Below are positions 17,931 to 27,046 of a DNA stretch of 64,000 bases, one piece after another (within the stretch, counting starts at the first letter, position 1; each line of letters starts with the position of its first letter). The notes under the pieces are model-generated. The model searched no databases and had not been told where the DNA came from. It saw nothing but the letters and a program-made list of their open reading frames with translations. Made by a program: the position numbers and the translations under genes. The stretch comes from Winogradskyella pelagia (lineage in GTDB: Bacteria; Bacteroidota; Bacteroidia; Flavobacteriales; Flavobacteriaceae): assembly GCF_017581965.1 (NCBI RefSeq), contig NZ_JAGEVF010000009.1:62001-126000 (forward strand), given 5' to 3'.

Positions 17931-19183
17931 ATCGAATTCTCCATATCATCATTCTAGCTTTGGCATCCTTTTCAATTTTGAATGCCCAAGACAGTCTAAC
18001 GGTAGTCCAGCTAGAATCAATTACTTATGCCTTTGATGTCAAAGATGGAAAACTCACAGGAAAGGGAAAAGCATTTTTAGAACAAGAATTGGCACAAGCG
18101 CAATTTACAATGATAGGCGAGTACCACGGCTCTAAACGAATTTCAGAGTTTACAAATGCTATTATACCAGTTTTAGATAAACATAACTATAAAACTATGG
18201 CTTTAGAGGTTGGTCCTGTAGTAGGAGGTATTTTAAATTCTTTTAAAGATAATGTTGCGGCAGATTTAAAATCTATTCATAATAAATACTATACCAAGGA
18301 AACCGACGGCACTATCTATACCTCTTTTCCTTTTTTTGATACTGAGGAAGATGCTGAGTTTTTACAAACCGCAAAAGATAATTCTTGGAATGTTTTTGGA
18401 ATAGACCAAGAGTATTATGATAGCTATGTTATGCTTGCTGATAAAATGTATAACAACTTATCTAAGCAAGCCCAGAATGCACATAACGAGTTATATATGA
18501 AGACTGTATCCAAGCTTAAGAAATTCTATGAAGACGACTCAAATGATAGAAAAAATCTACACTTAGCTCTTTCAGGGTCTCAACTATACACTAAGTTCAT
18601 TAGTATAATGGCCACTGAGGCTAAAAACCTTGAAATCATTGAAGCCCTAGCAAAGAGCAGTGACATCTATATGTTAAATGAACAGAAGAAATGGTATGAG
18701 AACAACGCTACACGCATTAGGTATATGAAATCTAGGCTAAATGCTGGCTTAGCCAGACTAAATTTTAATGTAACAACAGACAAACTTCTCATAAAAATGG
18801 GCGGTTATCATTTGTCTAAAGGCTTTTCTCCATTGGGGCTTTATGAGGTTGGAAATACGCTTAATGAATTAGCGGAATATAACGGTAATACGGCACTTAA
18901 TATTGGATTTATATCAAGATATACTAAGGATAAGGATACGGTTGTTGATAATTATAAATCAAAAAATACATACTACAAAAATCATAAACAATTTCTACAA
19001 ATGGGAAAAAAGGATGAATGGGTTGTCATTGATTTAAGACGATTAATAAAGGAATATTTTTATTATCCCAAAAAATTTAGTCTTAACAAACAAATGGTGG
19101 ATTTGGTTCAGCGCTATGACCTATTAATTATTCCTAAGATGGAAGTGGCTGGCACTCCAAATTTTGATTTAAATAGTAATTAA
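17927..19183 (+). CDS. Exported Tiki/erythromycin-esterase-like protein
   Basis: A 418-residue exported protein with a signal peptide (to about residue 20, SILNAQ). FTMIGEYHGSKRISEF near residue 65 matches the GExxHG-like first motif of the EreA/ChaN/Tiki superfamily. KTMALEVGP gives the acidic motif, and LIKMGGYHLSKG near residue 290 gives the second histidine. It is translationally coupled to the DUF5694-like gene upstream and divergent from a LytS/LytTR system. It may hydrolyse esters or peptides or bind a ligand; the sequence does not decide. The C-terminal ~100 residues have no motif I recognise. Confidence 0.75.
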   Translation: MNRILHIIILALASFSILNAQDSLTVVQLESITYAFDVKDGKLTGKGKAFLEQELAQAQFTMIGEYHGSKRISEFTNAIIPVLDKHNYKTMALEVGPVVGGILNSFKDNVAADLKSIHNKYYTKETDGTIYTSFPFFDTEEDAEFLQTAKDNSWNVFGIDQEYYDSYVMLADKMYNNLSKQAQNAHNELYMKTVSKLKKFYEDDSNDRKNLHLALSGSQLYTKFISIMATEAKNLEIIEALAKSSDIYMLNEQKKWYENNATRIRYMKSRLNAGLARLNFNVTTDKLLIKMGGYHLSKGFSPLGLYEVGNTLNELAEYNGNTALNIGFISRYTKDKDTVVDNYKSKNTYYKNHKQFLQMGKKDEWVVIDLRRLIKEYFYYPKKFSLNKQMVDLVQRYDLLIIPKMEVAGTPNFDLNSN

Positions 19184-19207
19184 GGATGGACGACTAGGAG
19201 AACAACT

Positions 19208-20779
19208 TTAATCATCGAATACTGTACTCTCATAAGCACCTATATCTGGATTTGTTGCATCTCGTTGAAGTCCAAGAATATCGGTACCATTAGGATTTAA
19301 AGGTAAGGCATTGCCATTTGCAGCTGAATTGGCACCAATACGCATAAGATTTTCAAATGCATCTTCAAAATCAGGATCTTGATTAAAAATATTTGATTTA
19401 TAAAACAGCTCATTCTGGAACTGATAATTCCCCGTACCTTCTATATTATCATTATCGAATCGAAGCAGGCAGTTAGTGAATTTAAAATTAAATTGGGCGC
19501 CTTGGTCATCTAAAATAAACTCTGGGTTGTCGTTACCGTATACAATGCAATTTGTAAAATTAGCTTCTTGTAGCGGATTGGTTATAACGTTATTGTCTTG
19601 GTCCACAATAAAATCATTGACCAATAAAGCTGGAAATTGTCTAAAGCTATTATTCCAATAGTTTGCAATAGTACAATGGGTGAAATTGTATGATCCACCA
19701 AAAGTAGCTGCTAAAGAGGATTGGCCAGAATTATTAATTACCACATTTTCTCCAGTAATGGATGTTGCCCTACCTAGGATACCAAAACTACTCGAATTAT
19801 AAATTTGCGAATTACTTATATTAAGCTTGCTTCCTACAGCATTTTGATCGCCTTCTACCAAAACACCAATTGTAGCGTTATTTATAGTTGCATACTCAAT
19901 AGAGTTATTTATACTCCCATTAAAGAGCCAAATGGTTCCCCATTGTCCTGGTACATTGGAGAAAATAGGTTCTAAGCGGTCTCCTTCAAGAATGACCTCA
20001 TTCTCCATTAATTCTGGATCTGTACTTAAATCACCATTAATATTCAAAGAACCGTTATCGGTAACCAGAATACCAGAGTTTGCGTGAAAATGAACACGCG
20101 CACCAGGTTCCATAATTAAGGTTTTGCCAGCATCAACAGCAGCATAACCGTAAATAACATAAGGTTTGTCGTTAGTAAAGGTAAGCTCTGAGTCGTCTAA
20201 AAATCGGCCTTGAATGGTTGTTTCGTCAGGAGTTCCATCGCCATTAACATCGAATGTTAGGGTTTCAATAATTCCTGTATCATCATCTCTATTAGGAAAA
20301 ATGAATATAGCGTCCTTTACAAGTGTTACAAGGTCCACATCTTGTTGGTTGCTGCCAGAGTCAAAAAGAATGCGATCTGTATATAGAAATTGTGTGTCGG
20401 AGTTCGGTAAGCTTTCAATATCTATGGTGGTTTCTATAAAAATAAATAAGCTATCATTAGCCAATACTTCAACATTTTCAAAAATCTTCCCTTCTAAAGG
20501 TCCCTCTTGGCCCGTACCACCATCTACATTTAATCTGTAAAAAGAATTAATGCCGTTTTCTAATCGAACCGTTGGGATGACAATATCATCATCACTTCTG
20601 TTATACACCTTTAGGTTGTAGGTGCTAGATCCAATATTTGTAAAAACAGTATCTAAATAAACGGTATCTCTTTGAAATTCTAGATTACCTGTACTTGGTG
20701 AAAACTCAAAGTCTTTTCTACAAGAACTCCAAAACACAAGGATTAATAAACAAATACAGAAATATAGAACACGCCTCAT
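19208..20779 (-). CDS. Lipoprotein with right-handed beta-helix repeats
   Basis: A 523-residue surface or periplasmic lipoprotein. The signal ends in a lipobox with Cys20 (FWSSC), followed by a beta-rich domain (about 25-200: TVYLDTVFTNIGSSTYNLKVYN, resembling a choice-of-anchor Ig-like module). A parallel beta-helix region (about 215-470) has repeated N-rich turns such as SIEYATINNATIGVLVEGD and LNISNSQIYNSSSFGILG. The C-terminus has DILGLQRDATNPDIGAYE, the usual end of such beta-helix proteins. This architecture suggests polysaccharide or surface binding; no catalytic residues are apparent. It may follow the gene at 20851-21621 in one transcript (71-base gap). Confidence 0.8.
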   Translation of the reverse strand: MRRVLYFCICLLILVFWSSCRKDFEFSPSTGNLEFQRDTVYLDTVFTNIGSSTYNLKVYNRSDDDIVIPTVRLENGINSFYRLNVDGGTGQEGPLEGKIFENVEVLANDSLFIFIETTIDIESLPNSDTQFLYTDRILFDSGSNQQDVDLVTLVKDAIFIFPNRDDDTGIIETLTFDVNGDGTPDETTIQGRFLDDSELTFTNDKPYVIYGYAAVDAGKTLIMEPGARVHFHANSGILVTDNGSLNINGDLSTDPELMENEVILEGDRLEPIFSNVPGQWGTIWLFNGSINNSIEYATINNATIGVLVEGDQNAVGSKLNISNSQIYNSSSFGILGRATSITGENVVINNSGQSSLAATFGGSYNFTHCTIANYWNNSFRQFPALLVNDFIVDQDNNVITNPLQEANFTNCIVYGNDNPEFILDDQGAQFNFKFTNCLLRFDNDNIEGTGNYQFQNELFYKSNIFNQDPDFEDAFENLMRIGANSAANGNALPLNPNGTDILGLQRDATNPDIGAYESTVFDD

Positions 20780-20850
20780 ATGGTTATATTATGTAATAAT
20801 GGCTAAAAATATAACTTTTGGAGGTAACAATTATTATGTGGAAAATTAAT

Positions 20851-21621
20851 TTATTCTTTTGAGATGGCTTCTTTACCATATTCCTCCAATAGAATTAAAA
20901 ATAATTGACTGTTGAGAACCAGTTCTTCGAGCAATTCCATTTTACGTTCTCTTTCCAATAGTCTTGAAGTAAGTTGTTTTGCCGAACAAAATTCAAGGAA
21001 TAGTTGCTGTCGTTTTTTAGGTATGTTTAAACTTTCAGTAAGCAGTTTTTCATTAAAGAATGAGCTGTTAGAAAACAAAGAGTCCATTTGCCTGTAAGAG
21101 ATTGGGTTGTGCACTGGTGGCGTATACTTGTCTTTGTTTTTAAAAAGCTTTGCCACTAATCCAAATATGGCCAAAAAGTTGACCCCATAAGAAGGTCCTC
21201 CTGGCTGATATTTTTCTGGGTGCTTTTCAATGTCACTTTTTATAAGATTGCGTAATTCCACACTATAGGTCTCCTCATTAAAAAGAGGCTGCTCGGAGTC
21301 AGATAAAATTTCAACTTCATCAAGAGTATTAATTACCTTCTTTAGCTCGAATACTGCGGTGTCTTGAAAATGAAAAGGCTTTAGAATTTCAACTTTTGGA
21401 TGGTGAAATAAGGATTCAAAAGCAAGTGTGTCACCAACTTGAGCTGGTATATTAAACTCGCCTTTGTCATCTGTTGCAGTAATGGTATTTTGAGTCTTAT
21501 TGAATATTTTTACGCCTTTAATTGTAGCTGTACTATCATATACTTTTCCTTGTAGAGTTTGAGCCCTTAACCCTAAGGGTAAGATGATTATGAGAAGTAG
21601 AGATAGCTTTTTTAGTACCAT
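20851..21621 (-). CDS. Exported protein with a carboxypeptidase-regulatory-like (CarboxypepD_reg) domain
   Basis: A 256-residue exported protein. The signal peptide (MVLKKLSLLLIIILPLGLRAQ) is followed by a CarboxypepD_reg-like beta-sandwich (about 22-95: LQGKVYDSTATIKGVKIFNKTQ, TDDKGEFNIPAQVGDTLAFES), the module also found at the N-terminus of TonB-dependent receptors. The C-terminal half is helical and charged (KKRQQLFLEFCSAKQLTSRLLERERKMELLEELV). There is no barrel, so it is not a receptor. Small proteins of this design are common in Flavobacteriaceae; the role is unknown. Confidence 0.8.
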   Translation of the reverse strand: MVLKKLSLLLIIILPLGLRAQTLQGKVYDSTATIKGVKIFNKTQNTITATDDKGEFNIPAQVGDTLAFESLFHHPKVEILKPFHFQDTAVFELKKVINTLDEVEILSDSEQPLFNEETYSVELRNLIKSDIEKHPEKYQPGGPSYGVNFLAIFGLVAKLFKNKDKYTPPVHNPISYRQMDSLFSNSSFFNEKLLTESLNIPKKRQQLFLEFCSAKQLTSRLLERERKMELLEELVLNSQLFLILLEEYGKEAISKE

Positions 21622-21696
21622 ATTCTAGCAAATACATCATAAAGAAAGCCAATAATTAGTAATAGACATTGGCATTACCAAAATTTTAACCCAATT

Positions 21697-22086
21697 TTAG
21701 TTGAAAAGCGTTTTTATCTCTGCGGTGATGCGTGTTGGCCGTTGAGAAGTTTTATTTAACAAGCACCATTTGGTTGCTGATTTAACCAATTGCTTATTTG
21801 TTTTGGTGTTTAAAAATTCTACCTGTCGCGTTGAAGTGACTCCCTCTGAAGAGGTGACATAGGTTTTTAGTTTTATAGTATCTCCTAGGTGTGCTGGAGA
21901 TTTATACTCTAAATTATGAGACAGCATTACCCAAAAGAAATTAGCTTTAATAGCCTCAGAAGCTCTACTTAACCAATGGTCTTCAGCTATATCTTGAACC
22001 CACTGAACATATCTTACGTTGTTAACGTGATTTAAGGCATCTAAATCTTCTTGTTGCACTATTATGGTCTTTTCAAAAATTTCCAA
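21697..22086 (-). CDS. Hotdog-fold acyl-CoA thioesterase (4HBT family)
   Basis: A 129-residue cytoplasmic thioesterase. VQQEDLDALNHVNNVRYVQWVQDIAEDHW carries the Asp and Asn-His-Val arrangement typical of 4-hydroxybenzoyl-CoA thioesterase-like enzymes (D-x-N-x-H-x-N-N-x-x-Y). The hotdog beta-sheet follows (AHLGDTIKLKTYVTSSEGVTSTRQVEF). Likely substrates are acyl-CoAs, but specificity cannot be read. It starts four bases after the glutaminyl-cyclase gene, so the two are in one transcript, although no metabolic link is obvious. Confidence 0.88.
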   Translation of the reverse strand: MEIFEKTIIVQQEDLDALNHVNNVRYVQWVQDIAEDHWLSRASEAIKANFFWVMLSHNLEYKSPAHLGDTIKLKTYVTSSEGVTSTRQVEFLNTKTNKQLVKSATKWCLLNKTSQRPTRITAEIKTLFN

Positions 22087-22090
22087 GGAC

Positions 22091-23119
22091 TTAATTCTTT
22101 TTAATCTTTACCTCAAATAATTTGTTCCAATTTTTTCCTGTAACAAATATGGTCTGTCTTTCGCTATTATAGGCAATGCCGTTCAATACATCTAATTCGT
22201 CGTGTTGTTTTACCAATTGTCTTAAAGGTTTAAAATCAATGACACCCTCAACACCTCCAGTTTCTGGGTTGACTATGACCACACCATTACGTTGATAGAT
22301 ATTTGCAAATATTTTACCGTCAATCCACTCTAGTTCGTTAAGGCTTGGGATTTTACCTTTTTCGGTGTAAACCTCAATATGGCTTTGCTCGGTCATATTC
22401 TCTGGATTCAATATCCAAATTTTTTCAGTACCGTCTGACTTATATAAGACTTTGCTGTCGTTGCAGAGACCCCAGCCTTCCTTACTTCGTCCGTATTTAA
22501 AGGAGCTTGTTCTTTCAAAGGAATTAACATCGTAAATAAAACCCATCTTAGCTCTCCATGTTAATTGATAGATTTTATCATTTAAAATAGTTATTCCTTC
22601 CCCAAAGAAAGAATCATCTAAATTGATATTTTTAAGTACTTCTCCAGTTTCAAAATTAATCTTCCTTAATTTAGATTCACCTTTCTGCCCTGTACTTTCA
22701 TACAATTCCCCTTTATAGAACTCTAAACCTTGTGTGTAAGACGTTATATCATGAGGGTAGGTATTTACTATTTCATACGAGTAGATGGAGGGTATAATAT
22801 TATTATAAATCTTAATCACTTTTGAAACAGTATCTGTTTTGCCGTCGTAGCTAATTTCAGCAGTTACTGTTTTAGTTCCTAAAGCGGAATTAAGAAGAAC
22901 ATGATTCGACTTAATAATTGAATTATTGAGTTTATAAGCGATACGTGTTATTTCAATATTTTTTGGATTGTTTATTGAAAGGTTTAGAGTATCACCAAGG
23001 TGCAAGGAACCTTCATTAGTTTTTATAGAAAATGGAGGTGGTTTTTTAGAATTAGAATCGCCACAGCTATTAAAACCAAATAATAAAATACTAATTATTA
23101 ATGCATTAAAAAATCTCAT
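22091..23119 (-). CDS. Glutaminyl-peptide cyclotransferase, lipoprotein form (plant-type QC fold)
   Basis: This family converts N-terminal glutamine of proteins to pyroglutamate. The 342-residue precursor has a lipobox with Cys19 (GFNSC), then an Ig-like segment (about 40-105), then a five-bladed propeller domain from about residue 115: DITSYTQGLEFYKGELYESTGQKGESKLRKI, FFGEGITILNDKIYQLTWR, GWGLCNDSKVLYKSDG and LNELEWIDGKIFANIY. These are the conserved blocks of the plant-type glutaminyl cyclase. In Bacteroidota, where signal cleavage often exposes Gln, a periplasmic cyclase makes sense. It is the first gene of a two-gene transcript with the thioesterase. Confidence 0.9.
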   Translation of the reverse strand: MRFFNALIISILLFGFNSCGDSNSKKPPPFSIKTNEGSLHLGDTLNLSINNPKNIEITRIAYKLNNSIIKSNHVLLNSALGTKTVTAEISYDGKTDTVSKVIKIYNNIIPSIYSYEIVNTYPHDITSYTQGLEFYKGELYESTGQKGESKLRKINFETGEVLKNINLDDSFFGEGITILNDKIYQLTWRAKMGFIYDVNSFERTSSFKYGRSKEGWGLCNDSKVLYKSDGTEKIWILNPENMTEQSHIEVYTEKGKIPSLNELEWIDGKIFANIYQRNGVVIVNPETGGVEGVIDFKPLRQLVKQHDELDVLNGIAYNSERQTIFVTGKNWNKLFEVKIKKN

Positions 23120-23172
23120 GTATTTTCAGAATTTTTGACCAAGGTATTAAATAAAATTCAGTTTAAAAATCA

Positions 23173-23202
23173 TTGTTAAAGCGTTAAAAGGTTGTATCTT
23201 TG
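23173..23202 (+). promoter_or_regulatory. Promoter of the SRP RNA gene
   Basis: TTG at 23173-23175 and TATCTTTG at 23195-23202 are separated by 19 bases, matching the Bacteroidota pattern of a -33 TTG and a -7 TAnnTTTG. The SRP RNA stem starts a few bases after the box. This is the best-supported promoter in the window and gives the scale for the others. Confidence 0.72.
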
Positions 23203-23204
23203 CA

Positions 23205-23301
23205 GCCGGCAAGTCCTACACAACCAGCTCCTGCTTAATCCTCCAGGGCGGGAACGCAGCAAAGGTACGCGGTCGTAGCGGTGTGATGTAGGTAGCTTGC
23301 C
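23205..23301 (+). ncRNA. ffs: Signal recognition particle RNA, bacterial small (4.5S) type
   Basis: The RNA component of the signal recognition particle, which binds Ffh and targets membrane proteins to FtsY and SecYEG. The 5' strand GGCAAGTCCTACA (23208-23220) pairs with TGTAGGTAGCTTGCC (23287-23301), allowing a small bulge, and closes a single long hairpin. Near the apex, TCCTCCAGGGCGGGAACGC and AGCAAAGGTA are the conserved Ffh-binding asymmetric and symmetric loops around a GGGAAC-type apical loop. The 3' side runs directly into seven T, so the hairpin doubles as its terminator. A consensus promoter lies just upstream. Confidence 0.93.
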
Positions 23302-23390
23302 TTTTTTTGTGCCTTAAAGTGAACACAGAAAACTCTTTTAAGTCCTTTATAAAACTTACTTTCTGTATTTTTAGCACTTAATTAGTATTT

Positions 23391-24194
23391 ATGTCTAAAG
23401 TTGTTTTAATTACTGGTGGTTCTTCGGGAATTGGTAAGTCTGTTGGAGAATATCTTATCGCCAAAGGGTATAAAGTATATGGAACAAGCAGAAATCCAGA
23501 TAAATACCCAAATTCAATATTTCCTATTCTTGAGTTAGACGTTACAGATGAACAGTCTATTTCTCAATGTGTAAATGCTTTAATGCAAAAAGAGACAAAT
23601 CTTGATATTTTAATTAATAACGCTGGCGCAGGAATTACAGGGCCATTTGAGGAAATACCATCTGAAGAGATGAAGCAAAACTTTGAAACTAATTTTTTTG
23701 GACCTCTAGAAGTTATAAAAAGAGTTTTGCCTTTAATGAGGCGACAAAAATCAGGATTGATAATAAATATTACTTCAATCGCTGGCTATATGGGACTTCC
23801 GTACAGAAGCGTTTATAGCGCAAGTAAAGGTGCGTTGGAAATTATTACAGAAGCTATTAGAATGGAAATAAAGCCTTTTAATATTGAAATGGTGAATGTA
23901 GCACCTGGAGATTTTGCTACTAATATAGCAGCAGGACGTTACCATGCACCATTATTAGAAGACTCTCCTTATAATATAACTTATGGGAAGACCCTTGAGA
24001 TGATGAATGCACATGTTGATGAAGGGAGTGACCCTGCACTCATGGCCCAAGCTATTTTTAAAATTATAAATACTGAGCGACCAAAAATACACTACAAGGT
24101 AGGTGCATTTATGCAAAAATCCTCAATTGTATTAAAGCGCATTCTGCCAGACAAGGTTTATGAAAAATTACTAATGAATCACTATAAGCTATAA
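23391..24194 (+). CDS. SDR-family short-chain dehydrogenase/reductase
   Basis: A 267-residue cytoplasmic oxidoreductase with a Rossmann fold. It shows the classical SDR pattern: TGGSSGIGKSV (residues 8-18) for the cofactor, NNAGAGITG, catalytic Ser in INITSIAGY, and YSASKG with the Tyr-x-x-x-Lys pair. The TSRNP segment after the second strand places an Arg where NADP(H) would be favoured. The substrate is unknown. It is the first gene after the SRP RNA and appears monocistronic. Confidence 0.93.
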   Translation: MSKVVLITGGSSGIGKSVGEYLIAKGYKVYGTSRNPDKYPNSIFPILELDVTDEQSISQCVNALMQKETNLDILINNAGAGITGPFEEIPSEEMKQNFETNFFGPLEVIKRVLPLMRRQKSGLIINITSIAGYMGLPYRSVYSASKGALEIITEAIRMEIKPFNIEMVNVAPGDFATNIAAGRYHAPLLEDSPYNITYGKTLEMMNAHVDEGSDPALMAQAIFKIINTERPKIHYKVGAFMQKSSIVLKRILPDKVYEKLLMNHYKL

Positions 24195-24241
24195 GGTAAA
24201 TTGGTACAGTATTTGAGATTAAGAGTAATAAATGAGCTATT

Positions 24242-24649
24242 ATGAAATCATCTCAAATTATACTCCTTTTGTTTTGCTTTACACTTCTTAGCTGTAATGA
24301 TTTTTTTGAATGTCTCATAGACAGAAGGCCAGAATTACCAAATAAAGAATTCCCAATAGGCGATACCGAAACTTATTATTATGTTGACTTAAGAGCAGAA
24401 ATTAATAATGAGCCAAGAGATGACGACTATGACTATTTTTTTGAATTTTCTGACCCACTACCCGAAGGTCTAGATTTTTTTATTAACTATAGAACCATTA
24501 GTATTGAAGGTACTCCCAGAGAGGCTGGTATCTACAGAATAACCCTTAACGTTTTTGTTGATGGTCCGTTTAGAAATGGATTTGTAGAAGATGAAACTAT
24601 TTTATGTGACTATAGTGCTACAAAAACGTATACCTTAATTATTGAATAG
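24242..24649 (+). CDS. Small lipoprotein with an Ig-like (He_PIG-type) domain
   Basis: A 135-residue lipoprotein: signal MKSSQIILLLFCFTLLSC with Cys18 as the lipidated residue, then an acidic Asp/Glu/Tyr-rich linker and a beta-sandwich. LPEGLDFFINYRTISIEGTPREAGIYRITLNV resembles the putative-Ig (He_PIG) motif L-P-x-G-L...I-x-G-T-P...G-x-Y. No enzymatic features are seen. It lies 47 bases after the SDR gene on the same strand; functional linkage is doubtful. Confidence 0.68.
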   Translation: MKSSQIILLLFCFTLLSCNDFFECLIDRRPELPNKEFPIGDTETYYYVDLRAEINNEPRDDDYDYFFEFSDPLPEGLDFFINYRTISIEGTPREAGIYRITLNVFVDGPFRNGFVEDETILCDYSATKTYTLIIE

Positions 24650-24763
24650 TCTTCGGTCACTTTAGCCACTTGTTAATATATTTCAACGACTAAATTAATT
24701 ACAAGCACCGAGATGTTGTATTTTCGCAGTATTAAGAAATAACAAGACTCAAATTTATTTTTC

Positions 24764-25417
24764 ATGAAATTTTTTATTGATACAGCCAATCTCGAGCAAA
24801 TAAAAGAAGCTCAGGATATGGGTATTTTAGATGGTGTAACCACCAATCCTTCTCTAATGGCAAAAGAAGGTATAACTGGCGTAGACAACATTATGAAGCA
24901 TTACGTAGATATCTGCAATATTGTAGATGGAGATGTCTCTGCTGAGGTTATCTCCACGGATTTTGACGGTATGGTTAGGGAAGGTGAGGCCCTTGCCGAA
25001 TTACACGAGCAAATAGTTATTAAATTACCAATGATTAAAGATGGTATTAAAGCTTGTAAATATTTTTCTGATAAGGGCATTAAAACCAATGTTACTCTGG
25101 TTTTTTCACCAGGTCAGGCTATTTTAGCAGCAAAAGCTGGTGCTACTTATGTATCACCATTTATTGGTAGATTAGATGATATTTCCACGGATGGTTTAAA
25201 TCTAATTGCAGAAATTCGTCATATATATGATAATTACGCCTTTGAAACCGAGATTTTAGCGGCCTCTGTACGACATACTATGCATGTTATTGACTGTGCA
25301 AAGCTTGGTGCTGATGTTATGACCGGTCCTTTAAGTTCTATTGTAGGACTTTTAAAGCACCCTTTAACTGATATTGGTCTAGAGAAATTTCTGGCAGATT
25401 ATAAGAAAGGAAACTAA
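24764..25417 (+). CDS. tal: Small transaldolase (TalC/FSA subfamily)
   Basis: Class I aldolase of the short transaldolase/fructose-6-phosphate aldolase group, acting in the non-oxidative pentose phosphate pathway. The 217 residues include [33 protein letters not shown], Schiff-base Lys87 in IVIKLPM and the phosphate-binding AASVRHTMH. The residue after SP in SPFIGRLDD is Phe133. E. coli FSA has Tyr at this place and true transaldolases have Phe, as I recall, so I favour transaldolase activity. A near-consensus -7 element (TATTTTCG) lies at 24719-24726. Confidence 0.92.
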   Translation: MKFFIDTANLEQIKEAQDMGILDGVTTNPSLMAKEGITGVDNIMKHYVDICNIVDGDVSAEVISTDFDGMVREGEALAELHEQIVIKLPMIKDGIKACKYFSDKGIKTNVTLVFSPGQAILAAKAGATYVSPFIGRLDDISTDGLNLIAEIRHIYDNYAFETEILAASVRHTMHVIDCAKLGADVMTGPLSSIVGLLKHPLTDIGLEKFLADYKKGN

Positions 25418-25450
25418 AAGATTTAAAAAGACTAAGTGCGGGCAGTTGGT

Positions 25451-26896
25451 TTAATAAATTAGCTGCTCTTTTTTTATGAGTTCTTCTAAGGTTTTGTCAA
25501 AATCGGAATTGAAGATATTAACGTTAGGATGAAGAATCAATCCTTTATCATCCACAATAATGGCTTTGTTTAAATAATTTACCGCAAGCGTTTTCAGAGC
25601 CTTTTTTGAGTCCTTAAATTTAAATTCATTTAGAGTTGGAAATTTATAATTGTCGATAATGTCTTTCCAGTATTTGTCATCATTATCGTTAACATTAATA
25701 GATATAAAATCAACATTTTTAAATTTCTCTTTTAACTGGCTTACAACATAATGACTATTTCTGTACTGTTTTTTAGAATTAGAAGACCAGAAATAAATGA
25801 TACTAGGCTTCGTTATTATTGAACTTAAGTTGTGCTCTGTATTGTTATAATTAACAATGCCTAAATCTGGTATAGGGTTGCCATGTCTCAATAACTTGAG
25901 AGATTCAACCAGACCTTCCATTGAAGCTTTATCATCCTCGTTGGTACTTTTACTTAAATAATGACTTAATAACTCCTCAGCTTCCTCCTCCGTATGGTTA
26001 TGGCTTATAAAATCTCTGGCCTTATATTTAAGGAGATTATTTTTAATGGTTTCATTTTCAACGATACTATCAATTAAGTCTAGTTTAGATCTGTTATACG
26101 CCATTGAATGCCTATTAAATTTGCTGTGATAAGCATTGTCCTTATAATATGAGTTTAAGGCCAAATTATCAATATGAGAAAATAAAAATCGATTATACGA
26201 CAAGAAATGGCTTAAGTGTTGAGAGTTGTAATCAATTGTTTCTCTGTAATTGTAAAAATCTTCTGGTAAATCTTTGACGTGAATTAATTTATTATTCCCA
26301 AAATAAGCAAACGGGTAAATTTCCTTATCAGCGTAAGCGTTGTAATTAATATTAGCCTCAACTATGGATTTAAAAAAATCGGATTCTTCATTTTTACTTA
26401 AAAAATTATTGAATTCATCTAAACGTGTCAAGCGCCTTTTCTCAACAAACATGTTGAATTTTTCTGGTTCCATTTTAGAGTATTTCACCAGCTTTCGCGC
26501 TTCTTTTTCGTTTGCTAAATAGGTTTTGATTAAATAGTTATTCTTTTTAGCGCCTTCACCTGTAAAAACTAAAGATTCATCAAAATCAAAGGTGTTTAAC
26601 CGAAACATTATACTATCATTTGACTCTAATAGAACTGTCTGATATTCTCCTCCATGCGTTAATAGGTAAAGTCCAGGGTTTAGACTTTCAATTTTATGAA
26701 TAAATCGATTGTTTAAATCTAATTGTATGGAATCGATGAGCTCTCCTTCAGTATTGTAAATTACAACAGCGTTATTTTTTGGGTTGATTATTTCTCCACC
26801 AATGTAGGCATATGGATCGGTATCTTTTTTGGTCGAAGTACAACCAATGGCAATGCCAATCAAAATACATACAGCAATAACGTCTTTATGGAGCAT
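25451..26896 (-). CDS. TlpA-like thioredoxin-fold lipoprotein lacking the CxxC motif
   Basis: A 481-residue lipoprotein (lipobox GIAIGC, Cys19). The N-terminal ~110 residues form a DUF4369-like beta domain (YIGGEIINPKNNAVVIYNTEGELIDSI). A long helical middle follows (about 110-335). A C-terminal AhpC/TlpA thioredoxin-like domain (about 340-481) begins IPDLGIVNYNNTEHNLSSI. Where active TlpA proteins have FWxxWCxxC, this one has YFWSSNSKKQYRNS, so both catalytic cysteines are gone, while the later DDKGLILHPNVNIF block is retained. It probably cannot do thiol-disulfide exchange and may instead be a structural or binding protein in the periplasm. It is monocistronic with its own promoter. Confidence 0.84.
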   Translation of the reverse strand: MLHKDVIAVCILIGIAIGCTSTKKDTDPYAYIGGEIINPKNNAVVIYNTEGELIDSIQLDLNNRFIHKIESLNPGLYLLTHGGEYQTVLLESNDSIMFRLNTFDFDESLVFTGEGAKKNNYLIKTYLANEKEARKLVKYSKMEPEKFNMFVEKRRLTRLDEFNNFLSKNEESDFFKSIVEANINYNAYADKEIYPFAYFGNNKLIHVKDLPEDFYNYRETIDYNSQHLSHFLSYNRFLFSHIDNLALNSYYKDNAYHSKFNRHSMAYNRSKLDLIDSIVENETIKNNLLKYKARDFISHNHTEEEAEELLSHYLSKSTNEDDKASMEGLVESLKLLRHGNPIPDLGIVNYNNTEHNLSSIITKPSIIYFWSSNSKKQYRNSHYVVSQLKEKFKNVDFISINVNDNDDKYWKDIIDNYKFPTLNEFKFKDSKKALKTLAVNYLNKAIIVDDKGLILHPNVNIFNSDFDKTLEELIKKEQLIY

Positions 26897-26924
26897 CTTA
26901 GGGTGTTTCCGTTAGTTAGCATAA

Positions 26925-26932
26925 CAAAAATA
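26925..26932 (-). promoter_or_regulatory. -7 promoter element of the TlpA-like gene
   Basis: The minus strand reads TATTTTTG, an exact TAnnTTTG match, 28 bases upstream of the start codon at 26896. Confidence 0.48.
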
Positions 26933-27016
26933 GAAGTTGACTAGGTGATGTCTTGTTAATGCCTCGTTAAATGTTGATATAAGGTAGGTTTATTTCGTCT
27001 AATGGCTTTAATTTTC

Positions 27017-27024
27017 TACTTTTG
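27017..27024 (+). promoter_or_regulatory. -7 promoter element of the ABC-F gene
   Basis: TACTTTTG matches TAnnTTTG, 22 bases before the ATG at 27047. A -33 TTG is not visible at the usual distance. Confidence 0.48.
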
Positions 27025-27046
27025 CGGCAAATTTAAACACTAAATA

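Noticed and set aside
24764..25417. Naming the small transaldolase a fructose-6-phosphate aldolase.
   Set aside because: Phe133 occupies the position where E. coli FSA has Tyr, which favours transaldolase.
25418..25480. A terminator between the transaldolase and the TlpA-like gene from GCAG...CTGC and a T-run.
   Set aside because: The stem is interrupted by many mismatches; I could not draw a convincing hairpin.
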